Assembly: GCF_013155335.1 (NCBI RefSeq)
Contig: NZ_JABJQZ010000001.1
Coordinates: 62,001 to 126,000, forward strand
Reading direction: 5' to 3'
DNA from: Nocardioides sp. zg-1230
GTDB taxonomy: Bacteria > Actinomycetota > Actinomycetes > Propionibacteriales > Nocardioidaceae
Length of the DNA stretch: 64,000 nucleotides
Below are positions 1 through 8,018 of this stretch, piece after piece. Each line of letters starts with the position of its first letter. Position 1 is the stretch's first letter. A program made the translations under genes and the position numbers. The notes beneath the pieces were generated by a model. It ran no database searches and was not told the origin of the DNA. It was given only the letters and a program-made list of their open reading frames with translations.

Positions 1-391
1 CGTAGTACCACCGCACCCAGCGCGAGCACCCCGTGCGCGGCACGTCGCGGCGCGGGGCGGTGGCGAGGACCTCCTCGCGGGCGATCGGCTCGATGAGGCG
101 GAGCGCGGCGGCGCCGTCGAGCTCGATGTCGGCGTCGAGGTGGATGCGGGGGAAGACGTCGGTGGCGGCGTTGCCGACCCGGACGGCCTCGACCTTCGAC
201 GGCTGCGGGATCTCGATCACGCGGGCGCCGGGGTCGGCGGCGCGCGCCACGTCGGCGGTGTCGTCGGTGCAGCCGTTGCAGACCACGACCACGTCGAGGT
301 CGGCCCCGGTGCCCTGACGCAGCGCGCGCAGGTTGCGACCGATCGTGGCCGCCTCGTTGTGGGCGGGTATGACGACGCTGGCGACAGCCAT
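1..391 (-). CDS. Glycosyltransferase family 2, N-terminal part (cut by window edge)
   Basis: Reads from an ATG at 391 leftwards off the window, giving about 130 residues. It opens with the GT-A fold signature: ASVVIPAHNEAATIGRNL, then VVVVCNGCTDDTADVAR, and later HLDADIEL, the DXD-like metal and nucleotide-sugar site. These features mark an inverting or retaining family 2 transferase that moves a sugar from an NDP-sugar to a lipid, protein or polysaccharide. The acceptor cannot be told. A GGGGAG ribosome site lies just upstream of the ATG. The C-terminal half, including any membrane segments, is outside the window. Confidence 0.85.
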   Translation of the reverse strand, partial: MAVASVVIPAHNEAATIGRNLRALRQGTGADLDVVVVCNGCTDDTADVARAADPGARVIEIPQPSKVEAVRVGNAATDVFPRIHLDADIELDGAAALRLIEPIAREEVLATAPRRDVPRTGCSRWVRWYY

Positions 392-501
392 CTCACTCCC
401 CCGACTCGCGTGCGGGCCCCACGCCCGACACGATCCGATCTTGTGGACCGCGAGCGCCCGGACGGACCGCGCACGGGGGCTTTCGCCCATTTTGGGGAGC
501 C

Positions 502-1206
502 CTACCGGGCGGCCGCGGCGAAGCTGATGTCGGCCGACCGGAGGTCGCGCAGGTGAAGGACGAGGAGGTCGAGCTCGGCCACCGACCAGGTGTCGTCGAT
601 CGCGACGCCGGACGCGGTGGTGCGCAGGGCGCGGTAGAGCGCGAGGGGCTGCTTGCGCAGCTCGGCGTGCAGCGTGCCCTCCAGCACCAGGCGCAGGTAG
701 TCGTGCTGGGCGACGGGGGCGGAGCCGTAGCGGTAGGAGGCGTCGACGTCGTTGTCGGCGGCCAGCTCGGCGAAGGTCTGCCAGTCGATCGTCATCACGT
801 GGTCGACACGACGGTCCACGGTCGACTCCACCGCCGCCACCGCGGCGCTCGCAGGCCGGGCACCCAGGCCCACCCGGTCGTCGTACGGCATCGGGACCGA
901 CTCCACCCGGGCACTGCGCCCGTCGGCGTCCACCTCGACCAGCATCACCGACTCGACCGACTGCTCCCCCGGCAGCCACGACACGTCCGCGGCCCCCTCC
1001 CGACTGCCGCCGGGACGGGTCCCGACCATCAGGATCGTGTCGCCGGGCGCAGGGGGTGGTCGGCCGGCCAGGCCGTCGAAGGCGCCGTCGATGCGCCCCA
1101 TCCCGCTGGCGAGGTGGAGGTTGAGCCCGACGGCCGCGGCGAGGCCGAGCACGCCGAGCAGCGTGACGACCGCCAGCAGGCGGCGCAGCCGCGAGCGCTG
1201 TGCCAT
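502..1206 (-). CDS. LCP (LytR-CpsA-Psr)-like membrane protein, degenerate
   Basis: 234 residues. One membrane segment (about 8-30) follows a basic start, then an extracytoplasmic domain laid out like the LytR-CpsA-Psr fold: DTILMVGTRPGG, VMLVEVDADGRSARVESVPMP, and VDHVMTIDWQTFAELA. LCP enzymes join wall polymers to peptidoglycan from a polyprenyl-pyrophosphate carrier. The usual arginine-aspartate pairs (R-S-D-T and the IPRD-like strand) are not seen here; the second reads VPMPYDD. It may therefore be an inactive or very divergent relative. A TAGCGT -10 box and a GGGGGACC stretch precede the ATG. Family placement rests on layout, not strong motifs. Confidence 0.55.
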   Translation of the reverse strand: MAQRSRLRRLLAVVTLLGVLGLAAAVGLNLHLASGMGRIDGAFDGLAGRPPPAPGDTILMVGTRPGGSREGAADVSWLPGEQSVESVMLVEVDADGRSARVESVPMPYDDRVGLGARPASAAVAAVESTVDRRVDHVMTIDWQTFAELAADNDVDASYRYGSAPVAQHDYLRLVLEGTLHAELRKQPLALYRALRTTASGVAIDDTWSVAELDLLVLHLRDLRSADISFAAAAR

Positions 1207-1298
1207 CGAGGTCCCCCGTCCGTCCCGTCCTCCGACGCTAGGCGGGGTCGGGGGTCGACCTCATGCCCCAAACGGGGGACGGTCCAGCGGGGTCCGGA

Positions 1299-1904
1299 CT
1301 AGGAGTTGAAGCGCTGCTGGGTCTTCTCGAGGCCGTCGGTGATGAGCGACTCGACCGCGTCGGCGGCGTCTGAGACCTGGAACGGCAGCTCCTTGCGCTC
1401 GACGGTCGAGTAGTTGGACAGCACGAAGTCGGCGACGTCCTGGCGGCCGGGCGGGCGCCCGATGCCGGCGCGCACGCGGTGGAAGTCACCGGTGCCGAGC
1501 GAGGAACGCATCGACTTCAGCCCGTTGTGGCCGTTGTCGCCGCCACCGAGCTTGATCCGCAGCGTGCCGAAGGCGATGTCGAGCTCGTCGTGGATCGCGA
1601 TCACGTGGTCGGGGGCGACCTTGTAGAACGTGGCCAGGGCCTTCACCGGCCCGCCGACCTCGTTCATGTAGCTGCGAGGACGGGCGAGCACCACGCGGGG
1701 ACCGCCGAGGGACAGCCGTCCCTCGACGACGTCGGCGCGCCCCGACTTGTGGCTCCTGAACGACGACCCCATGCGCGAGGTCAGCTCGTCGGCGACCAGG
1801 TAGCCGACGTTGTGGCGGTGCCCGGCGTAGGTCGGACCGGGGTTGCCGAGCCCGACGACCAGCCACACGTCGCCCGAGGCAGGGGCGTCAGTCACGGAGT
1901 CCAT
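1299..1904 (-). CDS. pth: Peptidyl-tRNA hydrolase
   Basis: 201 residues, normal for bacterial Pth. The enzyme cleaves the ester bond of peptidyl-tRNAs released from stalled ribosomes and recycles the tRNA in the cytoplasm. Diagnostic motifs are [20 protein letters not shown], containing the catalytic histidine, [17 protein letters not shown] and AIHDELDI with the catalytic aspartate, then [12 protein letters not shown] for tRNA binding. It lies downstream of rplY in the same direction, the usual actinobacterial order. A nested hairpin array (1921-2026) separates the two genes and may decouple their expression. The ATG start gives [14 protein letters not shown], a short extension before the family core. 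Confidence 0.97.
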   Translation of the reverse strand: MDSVTDAPASGDVWLVVGLGNPGPTYAGHRHNVGYLVADELTSRMGSSFRSHKSGRADVVEGRLSLGGPRVVLARPRSYMNEVGGPVKALATFYKVAPDHVIAIHDELDIAFGTLRIKLGGGDNGHNGLKSMRSSLGTGDFHRVRAGIGRPPGRQDVADFVLSNYSTVERKELPFQVSDAADAVESLITDGLEKTQQRFNS

Positions 1905-1920
1905 CCTTCCATCCAGCGGC

Positions 1921-2026
1921 GACCGGGCACTTCCTCGCGCTCCAAAGCGCCGACCGGGCGATTCCTCGCGCTGTAGCGCGAGGAATCGCCCGGTCAGTGT
2001 GATCCAGCGCGAGGAAGTGCCCGCTC
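1921..2026. repeat. Nested inverted repeat element A (four copies of a 21-bp unit)
   Basis: Units at 1921-1941 and 1952-1972 point rightwards; 1975-1995 and 2006-2026 are inverted. The inner pair is a perfect 21-bp dyad with a 2-nt loop. The outer pair matches at 20 of 21 positions. The two forward units differ at two core bases (CAC versus CGA), and each difference is mirrored in its inverted partner, so both nested stems still pair. It lies between rplY and pth. It could be an attenuator, an RNA-processing site or a DNA cruciform. There is no U-tract for a classic terminator. Confidence 0.9.
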
Positions 2027-2032
2027 AGTGGG

Positions 2033-2710
2033 TCACTCGGAGTCGGTGCCCTCGGCAGCGTCCTCGGCGGGAGCCTCGGCGCCCTCGGTCTCGGCCTCGG
2101 GCGCGTCGTGCTCGATGCCGGCCTCGGCCTCGGCATCCTCCAGCTCGGCCTCGAGGGCCTCGGCGGAGATCTGCTGGGTCACGTTGACGATGAGGAGCTC
2201 CTCGTCGGCGAGCAGCGTGGTGCCCGACGGCAGGTCGAGGTCCTTGGCGTGGACCTGGGTGCCGACCTCGGCGCCCTCGACCGACACCTCGAAGAACTCG
2301 GGGATGTGGGTGGCCTCGGCCTCGACGGAGACGACCGCGTTCTCGGTGACGACGAGGGTCTCGGCGGCGGCGTCGCCCACGACGTGGATCGGGACGTCGA
2401 CGGTGACCTTCTCGCCGCGCTTGACCGCGACGAAATCGACGTGCTCGATGACGCGGCGGATGGGGTCGATCTGCACGTCCTTGGTCAGGGCGAGCTGCTC
2501 GGAGCCCTCGACGTCGAGCGCGAGGAGCGCGTTGGCGCCGCCGTGCTTGAGGGCCATCATCGTCTGGTGGCCGGGCAGGATGACGTGGACGGGCTCGTTG
2601 CCGTGGCCGTAGATGACGGCGGGGATCTTGTCCTCGCGGCGGATGCGGCGCGCGGCGCCCTTGCCGAACTCGGTGCGGGACTCGGCGGCGATCTTCTCGG
2701 GGGCAGACAT
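2033..2710 (-). CDS. rplY: 50S ribosomal protein L25/CTC family
   Basis: 225 residues from the ATG at 2710, which follows a GGAGAG ribosome site. The frame is open further upstream, but that extension has no L25 similarity and was not used. The N-terminal domain (about 1-95) has the 5S-rRNA-binding L25 pattern (SRTEFGKGAARRIRREDKIPAVIYG, shown here in parts: TEFGKGAARR and IPAVIYGHG). A beta-rich CTC domain follows, and the tail of about 40 residues is rich in Glu and Ala, as in general stress protein CTC of Gram-positives. It belongs to the glmU-prs-rplY-pth neighbourhood. Confidence 0.96.
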   Translation of the reverse strand: MSAPEKIAAESRTEFGKGAARRIRREDKIPAVIYGHGNEPVHVILPGHQTMMALKHGGANALLALDVEGSEQLALTKDVQIDPIRRVIEHVDFVAVKRGEKVTVDVPIHVVGDAAAETLVVTENAVVSVEAEATHIPEFFEVSVEGAEVGTQVHAKDLDLPSGTTLLADEELLIVNVTQQISAEALEAELEDAEAEAGIEHDAPEAETEGAEAPAEDAAEGTDSE

Positions 2711-2918
2711 CGTTGTTCTCTCCGTACGTCGGTGTGGGGTTCGTGGGCCTCGGCCGGAGACGACGAACGCCGCGCTCCGGATCGGGGGCGCGGCGCAGTG
2801 ATGCGGTCCGGCCCAGTCGATCACGGAGTCCTGGTCGTGCGGGCTCCCTCGCCGAGGCAACCCGTGAACTCTAGACCCGGGACGGGCGCGAGGTCGAATC
2901 TGCGCACACCCGGGCAAC

Positions 2919-2930
2919 TAGGGTGTCCCG
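2919..2930 (+). promoter_or_regulatory. Leaderless promoter of pepN
   Basis: TAGGGT at 2919-2924 fits the actinobacterial TANNNT -10 box and is followed by exactly 6 nt before the GTG at 2931, so the transcript should begin at or next to the start codon. No Shine-Dalgarno sequence is present. The -35 region is weak. The call is inferred from the same spacing at many other genes in the window. Confidence 0.7.
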
Positions 2931-5393
2931 GTGCCCCTGATGCTCCCCGAGGCGCGCGAGCGCGCCGTCCTGCTGACCGACGTCCACACCGAGCTCCACC
3001 TCGACCTGACCTCGACCGAGGACTTCGGCGTCGAGGCGACGATCTCCTTCGGCTGCACGCAGCCCGGCGCGTCGACGTTCCTCGAGCTCAACGGCGGCAC
3101 CGACGTGACGCTCGACGGCACGCCGGCGCCGTACGCCGACGGGCGGATCGCGCTGACCGACCTGGACGTGACCAACACGGTCCGCGTGACGGCCCGCATG
3201 CCCTACGTCACCGACGGCGACGGCATGACCGTGACGATCGACCCCGCGGACGGTGAGCGCTACGTCTGCGCCCACACCTCGATGGACATCACCCAGAAGG
3301 TGATCCCCTGCTTCGACCAGCCCGACATCAAGTCGACCTTCACGCTGACCGTCACGGCGCCCTCGCACTGGACGGTCCTGGGCAACGGGCCGCTCGAGGG
3401 GCGCACCTCGGCTGACGACGCTGGGACCGACCACGACACCTGGACCTTCGGCACCACCCCGCCGTTCTCGTCGTACCTCTTCACCCTCGTCGGCGGCCCG
3501 TGGGTCTCGGTGACGTGGGACGAGCCCTATGCCCCCGCACCGGGCGGCACCCTGCCGTTCGGCTGGCATGCCCGGGCGTCGCAGGGCCGCGAGCTGAAGC
3601 GGGACGCCGACGAGCTCCGGCGCATCACCAGCGCGTGCTTCCAGCACTACACGTCGATCTTCGAGCCGGCGTACCCCTACGCCGACTACCAGCAGGTCTT
3701 CGCGCCGGGCCTCAACTGGGGCGCGATGGAGTTCCCCGGCTGCGTGGTCTACCGCGACGAGGCCCTCGTCGCGGGCACCCCCACCGAGCTCCAGCGGGAG
3801 TGGCTGGCCTCGACGATCGCCCACGAGATGGCGCACATGTGGTTCGGCGACCTGGTGACGATGCAGTGGTGGGAGGACTCGTGGCTCAACGAGTCGTTCG
3901 CCGACTTCATGGGCTATGACGTGGCCGGGGTGGCGGCGGGCTACACCGACGCCTGGACCTCGGCCGCGATCATCCGCAAGGCCGCCGGCTACCGCGCCGA
4001 CCGCCGTCGCTCGACGCACCCGATCGCGGAGGACACCGACAAGGTCGTCGACGTCGACACCGCCTTCGCCAACTTCGACATGATCACCTACGCCAAGGGC
4101 AACGCCGCGCTCGCGCAGCTCGGTCACTGGCTCGGCGAGGAGGACTTCCTCGCAGGCGTCAACCGCCACCTCACCACCCACGCGTTCGGCAACGCGACCC
4201 TGGCCGACTTCCTCGACTCCCTCGACGCTGCCAGCGACAAGGACGTGCGCGGCTGGGCCGAGGCGTGGCTGCGCTCGACCGGCTTCGACACGTTGCGGGT
4301 CACGCGCGAGGACGACGGCGTGCCGGTGCTGACCCGCGAGGGCTCGCGCTCACACCGCCTCACCGTGTCGGCGTACGACGACGCGATGCGGCTCGTGGAC
4401 TCCCGCGACGTGCACCTCGGCGACGAGCCGGTGCGACTCGAGGAGCTCGCCGGCAGGGTCGTCGTGCCCAACTCGGGCGACGAGACCTTCGCGGTGGTCC
4501 GCCCCGACGAGCAATCGTGGGCCGCGATCACCGCCGGTCTCTCGTCGGTCGAGTCGCAGCTGACCCGCGCGATGCTGTGGTGGACCGCGGTCGACCTGTG
4601 CGAGTCGCGGGTCATCGGGGCCGGCGAGCTCGTCGCGCTGGTGGACCAGCACCTCCGCCCGGAGACGCACCCCGTGGTCTTCGAGGGCGTGATGCGCGCC
4701 CTCGTCGGCTCGACGGGCGCGACGAACTGGTCCCCCGCGCTGCTGCGCGACCACGCCCTGCCCGACGACGTCGGCGCGCACCTCGCGGTGGTCGCCGACG
4801 TGGCCCGCCACGCCGTCGACGGCGGCGACCCGGCCCTCGCGCCGGGAGCGGCGCGCGTGCTCGCCCGCCTGAGCACGGACCGCGACCTCCTCGTCGGCTG
4901 GCTCGACGGCAGCGACGTCGACCAGGCGGTGCGCTGGGCCGCCGTCCAGCGGCTCGCCGAGCTTGGCGACGACTCCTGGATCGGGCCCGAGGAGGAGCGC
5001 GACAGGTCGGTCGCCGGGCACCACGCCGCCCTGATGGCGCGAGCGTTCGTGCCGACCGAGGCGTCGAAGGCCGAGGTCTGGGCGCGGCTGATGGGCGGGG
5101 AGCTCGGCAGCCACGAGTTCAACGCCGTCGGCGCCGGGTTCTGGGGCTGGGAGCAGGCCGACCTCGTCGGCCCCTACCTCGAGCGCTACGTCACCGACGG
5201 CCTCGCCCTGGCCCGCCGGTCCGGGCAGGCGATGGGTGACGTGATCGGCGACGCCTTCCCGCGGCTGCCGCTCCCGCTCGACGTACGCCGTGAGCTGCGC
5301 GCCGCGGTCGCCACCGCCCTCGAGGGCGACGTGCCGACGGTGCTGGCGCGGTCGTGGAACGACGCGCTCGACGACCTCGACCGGACGCTCTGA
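2931..5393 (+). CDS. pepN: Aminopeptidase N (M1 zinc metallopeptidase)
   Basis: 820 residues, close to the usual actinobacterial length of about 850. It removes N-terminal residues from peptides in the cytoplasm. The exopeptidase motif GAMEFPG precedes the zinc site HEMAH (about residues 298-302), which continues as MWFGDLVTMQWWEDSWLNES and includes the third zinc ligand glutamate. The C-terminal half is the helical ERAP1_C-like domain, rich in Ala and Leu. The GTG start at 2931 is fixed by the leaderless -10 box. It points towards the ABC exporter operon and ends 16 bp from its last stop. It sits between rplY and prs, which are close neighbours in many actinobacteria. Confidence 0.96.
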   Translation: MPLMLPEARERAVLLTDVHTELHLDLTSTEDFGVEATISFGCTQPGASTFLELNGGTDVTLDGTPAPYADGRIALTDLDVTNTVRVTARMPYVTDGDGMTVTIDPADGERYVCAHTSMDITQKVIPCFDQPDIKSTFTLTVTAPSHWTVLGNGPLEGRTSADDAGTDHDTWTFGTTPPFSSYLFTLVGGPWVSVTWDEPYAPAPGGTLPFGWHARASQGRELKRDADELRRITSACFQHYTSIFEPAYPYADYQQVFAPGLNWGAMEFPGCVVYRDEALVAGTPTELQREWLASTIAHEMAHMWFGDLVTMQWWEDSWLNESFADFMGYDVAGVAAGYTDAWTSAAIIRKAAGYRADRRRSTHPIAEDTDKVVDVDTAFANFDMITYAKGNAALAQLGHWLGEEDFLAGVNRHLTTHAFGNATLADFLDSLDAASDKDVRGWAEAWLRSTGFDTLRVTREDDGVPVLTREGSRSHRLTVSAYDDAMRLVDSRDVHLGDEPVRLEELAGRVVVPNSGDETFAVVRPDEQSWAAITAGLSSVESQLTRAMLWWTAVDLCESRVIGAGELVALVDQHLRPETHPVVFEGVMRALVGSTGATNWSPALLRDHALPDDVGAHLAVVADVARHAVDGGDPALAPGAARVLARLSTDRDLLVGWLDGSDVDQAVRWAAVQRLAELGDDSWIGPEEERDRSVAGHHAALMARAFVPTEASKAEVWARLMGGELGSHEFNAVGAGFWGWEQADLVGPYLERYVTDGLALARRSGQAMGDVIGDAFPRLPLPLDVRRELRAAVATALEGDVPTVLARSWNDALDDLDRTL

Positions 5394-5409
5394 GCCGACG
5401 GGCGCGGAC

Positions 5410-6195
5410 TCACACCCGGTCGAGCGTCGCGTGCTGGCGGCTCATGTCCTCCAGCCACCGCAGCGCGACGAGGCCGAGCACGACGTAGACCGCGCCGATC
5501 AGCAGCTCGAGGGCCACCAGCGACGACACCGCGCTCCACGCGGCACCGTCCGCCACCATGCGGGTCGCCTCGATCGCGTGGGTGAGCGGCAGGCAACGCC
5601 CGATGGGCTCCATCCAGGCCGGCAGGTCCTCGAGCGCCACATTGGTGCCGGTGAAGACCAGAAGGATGAGGAACACCACGTTGCCCAGCGTGGCGCCGTC
5701 GCGCCACACGAGGTTGATCGCGCCCATCACGAGACCGATGCCCGCGGTGGCGAACGCCCCGACCGCGACGACGAGCCCGACCAACGGCCACGCTCCCGCG
5801 GCGATGTCGGCGTCGAGCACCCAGACCCCGGACAGGATGCCGATCATCGCGGTGCCCCACCCGGTGAGGATCACCGGCAGGGCCCGGCCCATGAACAGCG
5901 GGACCCGCCGCGCCGGGCTGACCAGCACCAGTCCGAGGGTCTGGGCGAACCGCTCGCCCCCGATGGTGAAGGTCATGGCGAACATCCCCGGGATGGCGGC
6001 ATAGTTCAGGGCGTTGCCGATGATGAAGAACTCGTCGTCGCCCACCCCGGCCGCGCGCCCGATGTAGGCGAACAGCAGGATCTGGGTGATCGGCCCCAGG
6101 AGGATCGTGGGGACGAAGATCCAGGGGTTCATCCAGTTGAAGAGCGCCCGGAAGCTCATCAGCCCCCCGACGAAGAAGACGCGCACGCTCGTCAT
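5410..6195 (-). CDS. ABC-2 type exporter, permease 2
   Basis: 261 residues from the ATG at 6195, 10 nt after the stop of the preceding permease and with a GAGGAG ribosome site in that gap. The longer open frame only reads through the upstream gene out of phase. About six hydrophobic segments fit an ABC-2 membrane subunit (ILLGPITQILLFAYIG, FALTFTIGGERFAQTLGLVL-like core, VGLVVAVGAFATAGIGLV, LGNVVFLILLVFTGTNVAL). The ERFAQTLGLVLVSPARR stretch is the typical coupling loop of DrrB-like exporters. With 6206-6976 and 6973-7959 it makes one complete heterodimeric exporter. The substrate is unknown. Confidence 0.88.
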   Translation of the reverse strand: MTSVRVFFVGGLMSFRALFNWMNPWIFVPTILLGPITQILLFAYIGRAAGVGDDEFFIIGNALNYAAIPGMFAMTFTIGGERFAQTLGLVLVSPARRVPLFMGRALPVILTGWGTAMIGILSGVWVLDADIAAGAWPLVGLVVAVGAFATAGIGLVMGAINLVWRDGATLGNVVFLILLVFTGTNVALEDLPAWMEPIGRCLPLTHAIEATRMVADGAAWSAVSSLVALELLIGAVYVVLGLVALRWLEDMSRQHATLDRV

Positions 6196-6205
6196 GCCGA
6201 GCTCC

Positions 6206-6976
6206 TCACGTGAGGGACAACGTCGCGTGGCGACGGGCCGAGTCGATGAGCCGTTCGCCGAGCCATGCGGCGAGGAGGGCGTACGCCAGGCCCACCGCCG
6301 CGCACATCGCCAGCGCGAACCACGGGCTCTCCCCCGCGGCAGCGTCACGCATGGCCTCCACCCCCCACGTCGGAGCGAGCGCCCAGGACAGCGGCTGCGT
6401 CCACCCGGGGAGCACCGCCAGCGGGACGACGAAGCCGCACAGCAGCCAGCCGGGGTACTCCAGCGCCGAGCCCAGCGCCCAGGCGGTGCGGTAGCGCACG
6501 ACCGTGACCGACAGCAGGAAGCCGAAGAGGGCGATCGAGAACGTGGCCATCAGGATGCTGAGGACGAAGCCCGGCCAGTTCTCCACCTGCAACGGCAGGT
6601 CGAACAGCCACCAGTCCCACAGGATCACCGCGACGACGCTGTAGAGGCCGAGCGTGGCCATGCCGAAGGTGATCGGCAGCACGACGAAGGCGAAGGGCGT
6701 CGGGGCCGCGACGACGAGCTCGAGCGTGCCGGCCCACCGCTCGCGCTGCACGAGGGTCGCCGCCGTGGTCGTCTGCGAGGTCCAGATGCCCATCGCGGCC
6801 GCACCGATGCCGGCGTAGAGCATGGCCGCGGGATCGTTGTTCACCCGATAGACCAGGAGCGCGGCCGTGGCGAACATCAGCGGGAAGAAGACCTGCAGGA
6901 ACCCCTCGAACGGGGAGAACATCATGACCCTGAGCTGCAGGCGGTAGCACACCAGCAGCTGGCGCAGACGCGTCAC
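6206..6976 (-). CDS. ABC-2 type exporter, permease 1
   Basis: 256 residues starting at a GTG that overlaps the stop of the ATPase gene (GTGA). Six hydrophobic segments are visible, among them FLQVFFPLMFATAALLVYRV, FAFVVLPITFGMATLGLYSV and WLLCGFVVPLAVLPGW. The loop RERWAGTLELVVAAPTP is the characteristic coupling motif of ABC-2 permeases. The protein is similar in layout to the second permease but clearly different in sequence, so the exporter is probably a heterodimer. Translational coupling suggests equal production with the ATPase. A drug, lipid or polysaccharide substrate cannot be told apart from sequence. Confidence 0.88.
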   Translation of the reverse strand: MTRLRQLLVCYRLQLRVMMFSPFEGFLQVFFPLMFATAALLVYRVNNDPAAMLYAGIGAAAMGIWTSQTTTAATLVQRERWAGTLELVVAAPTPFAFVVLPITFGMATLGLYSVVAVILWDWWLFDLPLQVENWPGFVLSILMATFSIALFGFLLSVTVVRYRTAWALGSALEYPGWLLCGFVVPLAVLPGWTQPLSWALAPTWGVEAMRDAAAGESPWFALAMCAAVGLAYALLAAWLGERLIDSARRHATLSLT

Positions 6977-7959
6977 GCGTGCGCCCCGGTCACCAGCTCG
7001 ACGTAGGCGTCCTCGAGGGTGGGCTCACGGTGGCTGACGCGCCCCACGCGGGTCCCGTCGAGGCACTTCAGGACCTGCTGGGTGACCTCGGCCCCGGGCT
7101 CGACCGAGACCACGAGCACCTGCACCGGGCCGCGCTCCTCCACGACGGCGGCGCGCACGCCCGGCACCACGCGCACGCCCGCCACCTCGTTCTCGACGAC
7201 CCCGTAGGTCTCCACCTCCATCACCCGCCCCGCGCTGACCAGGCCCTTGAGGGCGCCCGGCGTGCCCTCGGCCACGATCTCGCCGGACCGGATCACCGCG
7301 ATCCGGTCGCAGAGCTCGTCGGCCTCGAACATGTAGTGCGTGGTCAGCAGCACCGTCTTGCCCTGCTCGCGCAGCCCCGCGACCGTGGCGCGCAGCTCGC
7401 GGGCGCCGACCGGGTCGATGCCGATGGAGGGCTCGTCGAGGAAGATGACGTCGGGGTCGTGCAGCAGCCCACGCGCGATGTGGAGGCGCTGGCGCATGCC
7501 GCGGGAGTAGCCCTCGACCTTCTCGCCCTCGCGGCCGGTGAGCCCGACCAGCTCGAGGAGCTCGCCGATGCGGGCCTTCTGCTCGCGAGGCGAGACGCCG
7601 TACAGCTCGGAGAAGTAGCGCAGGTTGTCCAGGCCGCTGAGCCGCTCGTAGAGCCCGCGGTCGCCGCCGAAGACGTAGCCGATGGAGCGGCGCACCTCGC
7701 GCACGTCCTCCACCACGTCGCGGCCCAGCACGGAGGCGGTGCCCGAGGTGGGGATCAGCAAGGTGATCAGCATCTTGATCGTCGTGGTCTTGCCCGCCCC
7801 GTTGGGGCCCAGCAGGCCGAAGAGCTCGCCGGGGGCGATCTCGAAGCTCACGCCCTTGACGGCCTCGACCGTCTTCGCGGTGCGCCGCAAGGCGCCCTGC
7901 CGGGTGGTGAAGGTGCGACACAGGTCGCGGGCGACGACGGCAGGCTGGTCCGAGAGCAC
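6973..7959 (-). CDS. ABC-2 type exporter, ATP-binding subunit
   Basis: 328 residues from a GTG at 7959. The frame stays open into prs, but that part is antisense-like reading of prs and was excluded. Walker A is GPNGAGKTTTIKML, the signature is YSRGMRQRLHIARGLL, and Walker B is VIFLDEPSIGIDP, followed by the H-loop LLTTHYMFEADELC. The C-terminal domain of about 90 residues after the ATPase core is typical of DrrA/CcmA-type exporters. It energises the two permeases encoded downstream with GTGA overlap. It lies between prs and pepN, splitting the usual prs-rplY neighbourhood. Confidence 0.92.
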   Translation of the reverse strand: MLSDQPAVVARDLCRTFTTRQGALRRTAKTVEAVKGVSFEIAPGELFGLLGPNGAGKTTTIKMLITLLIPTSGTASVLGRDVVEDVREVRRSIGYVFGGDRGLYERLSGLDNLRYFSELYGVSPREQKARIGELLELVGLTGREGEKVEGYSRGMRQRLHIARGLLHDPDVIFLDEPSIGIDPVGARELRATVAGLREQGKTVLLTTHYMFEADELCDRIAVIRSGEIVAEGTPGALKGLVSAGRVMEVETYGVVENEVAGVRVVPGVRAAVVEERGPVQVLVVSVEPGAEVTQQVLKCLDGTRVGRVSHREPTLEDAYVELVTGAHA

Positions 7960-8018
7960 CGCCTGACAGTAGTCGCTCCCGGCTCGGCGCCGTCGGAGGT
8001 CAGCGGCGGACGGTCTGC

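Noticed and set aside
1921..2026. CRISPR-like repeat array
   Set aside because: Only four units, in two orientations and with very short unequal spacers; no cas genes.
2711..2917. N-terminal extension of L25
   Set aside because: No L25 similarity upstream of ATG 2710, which has a ribosome site.
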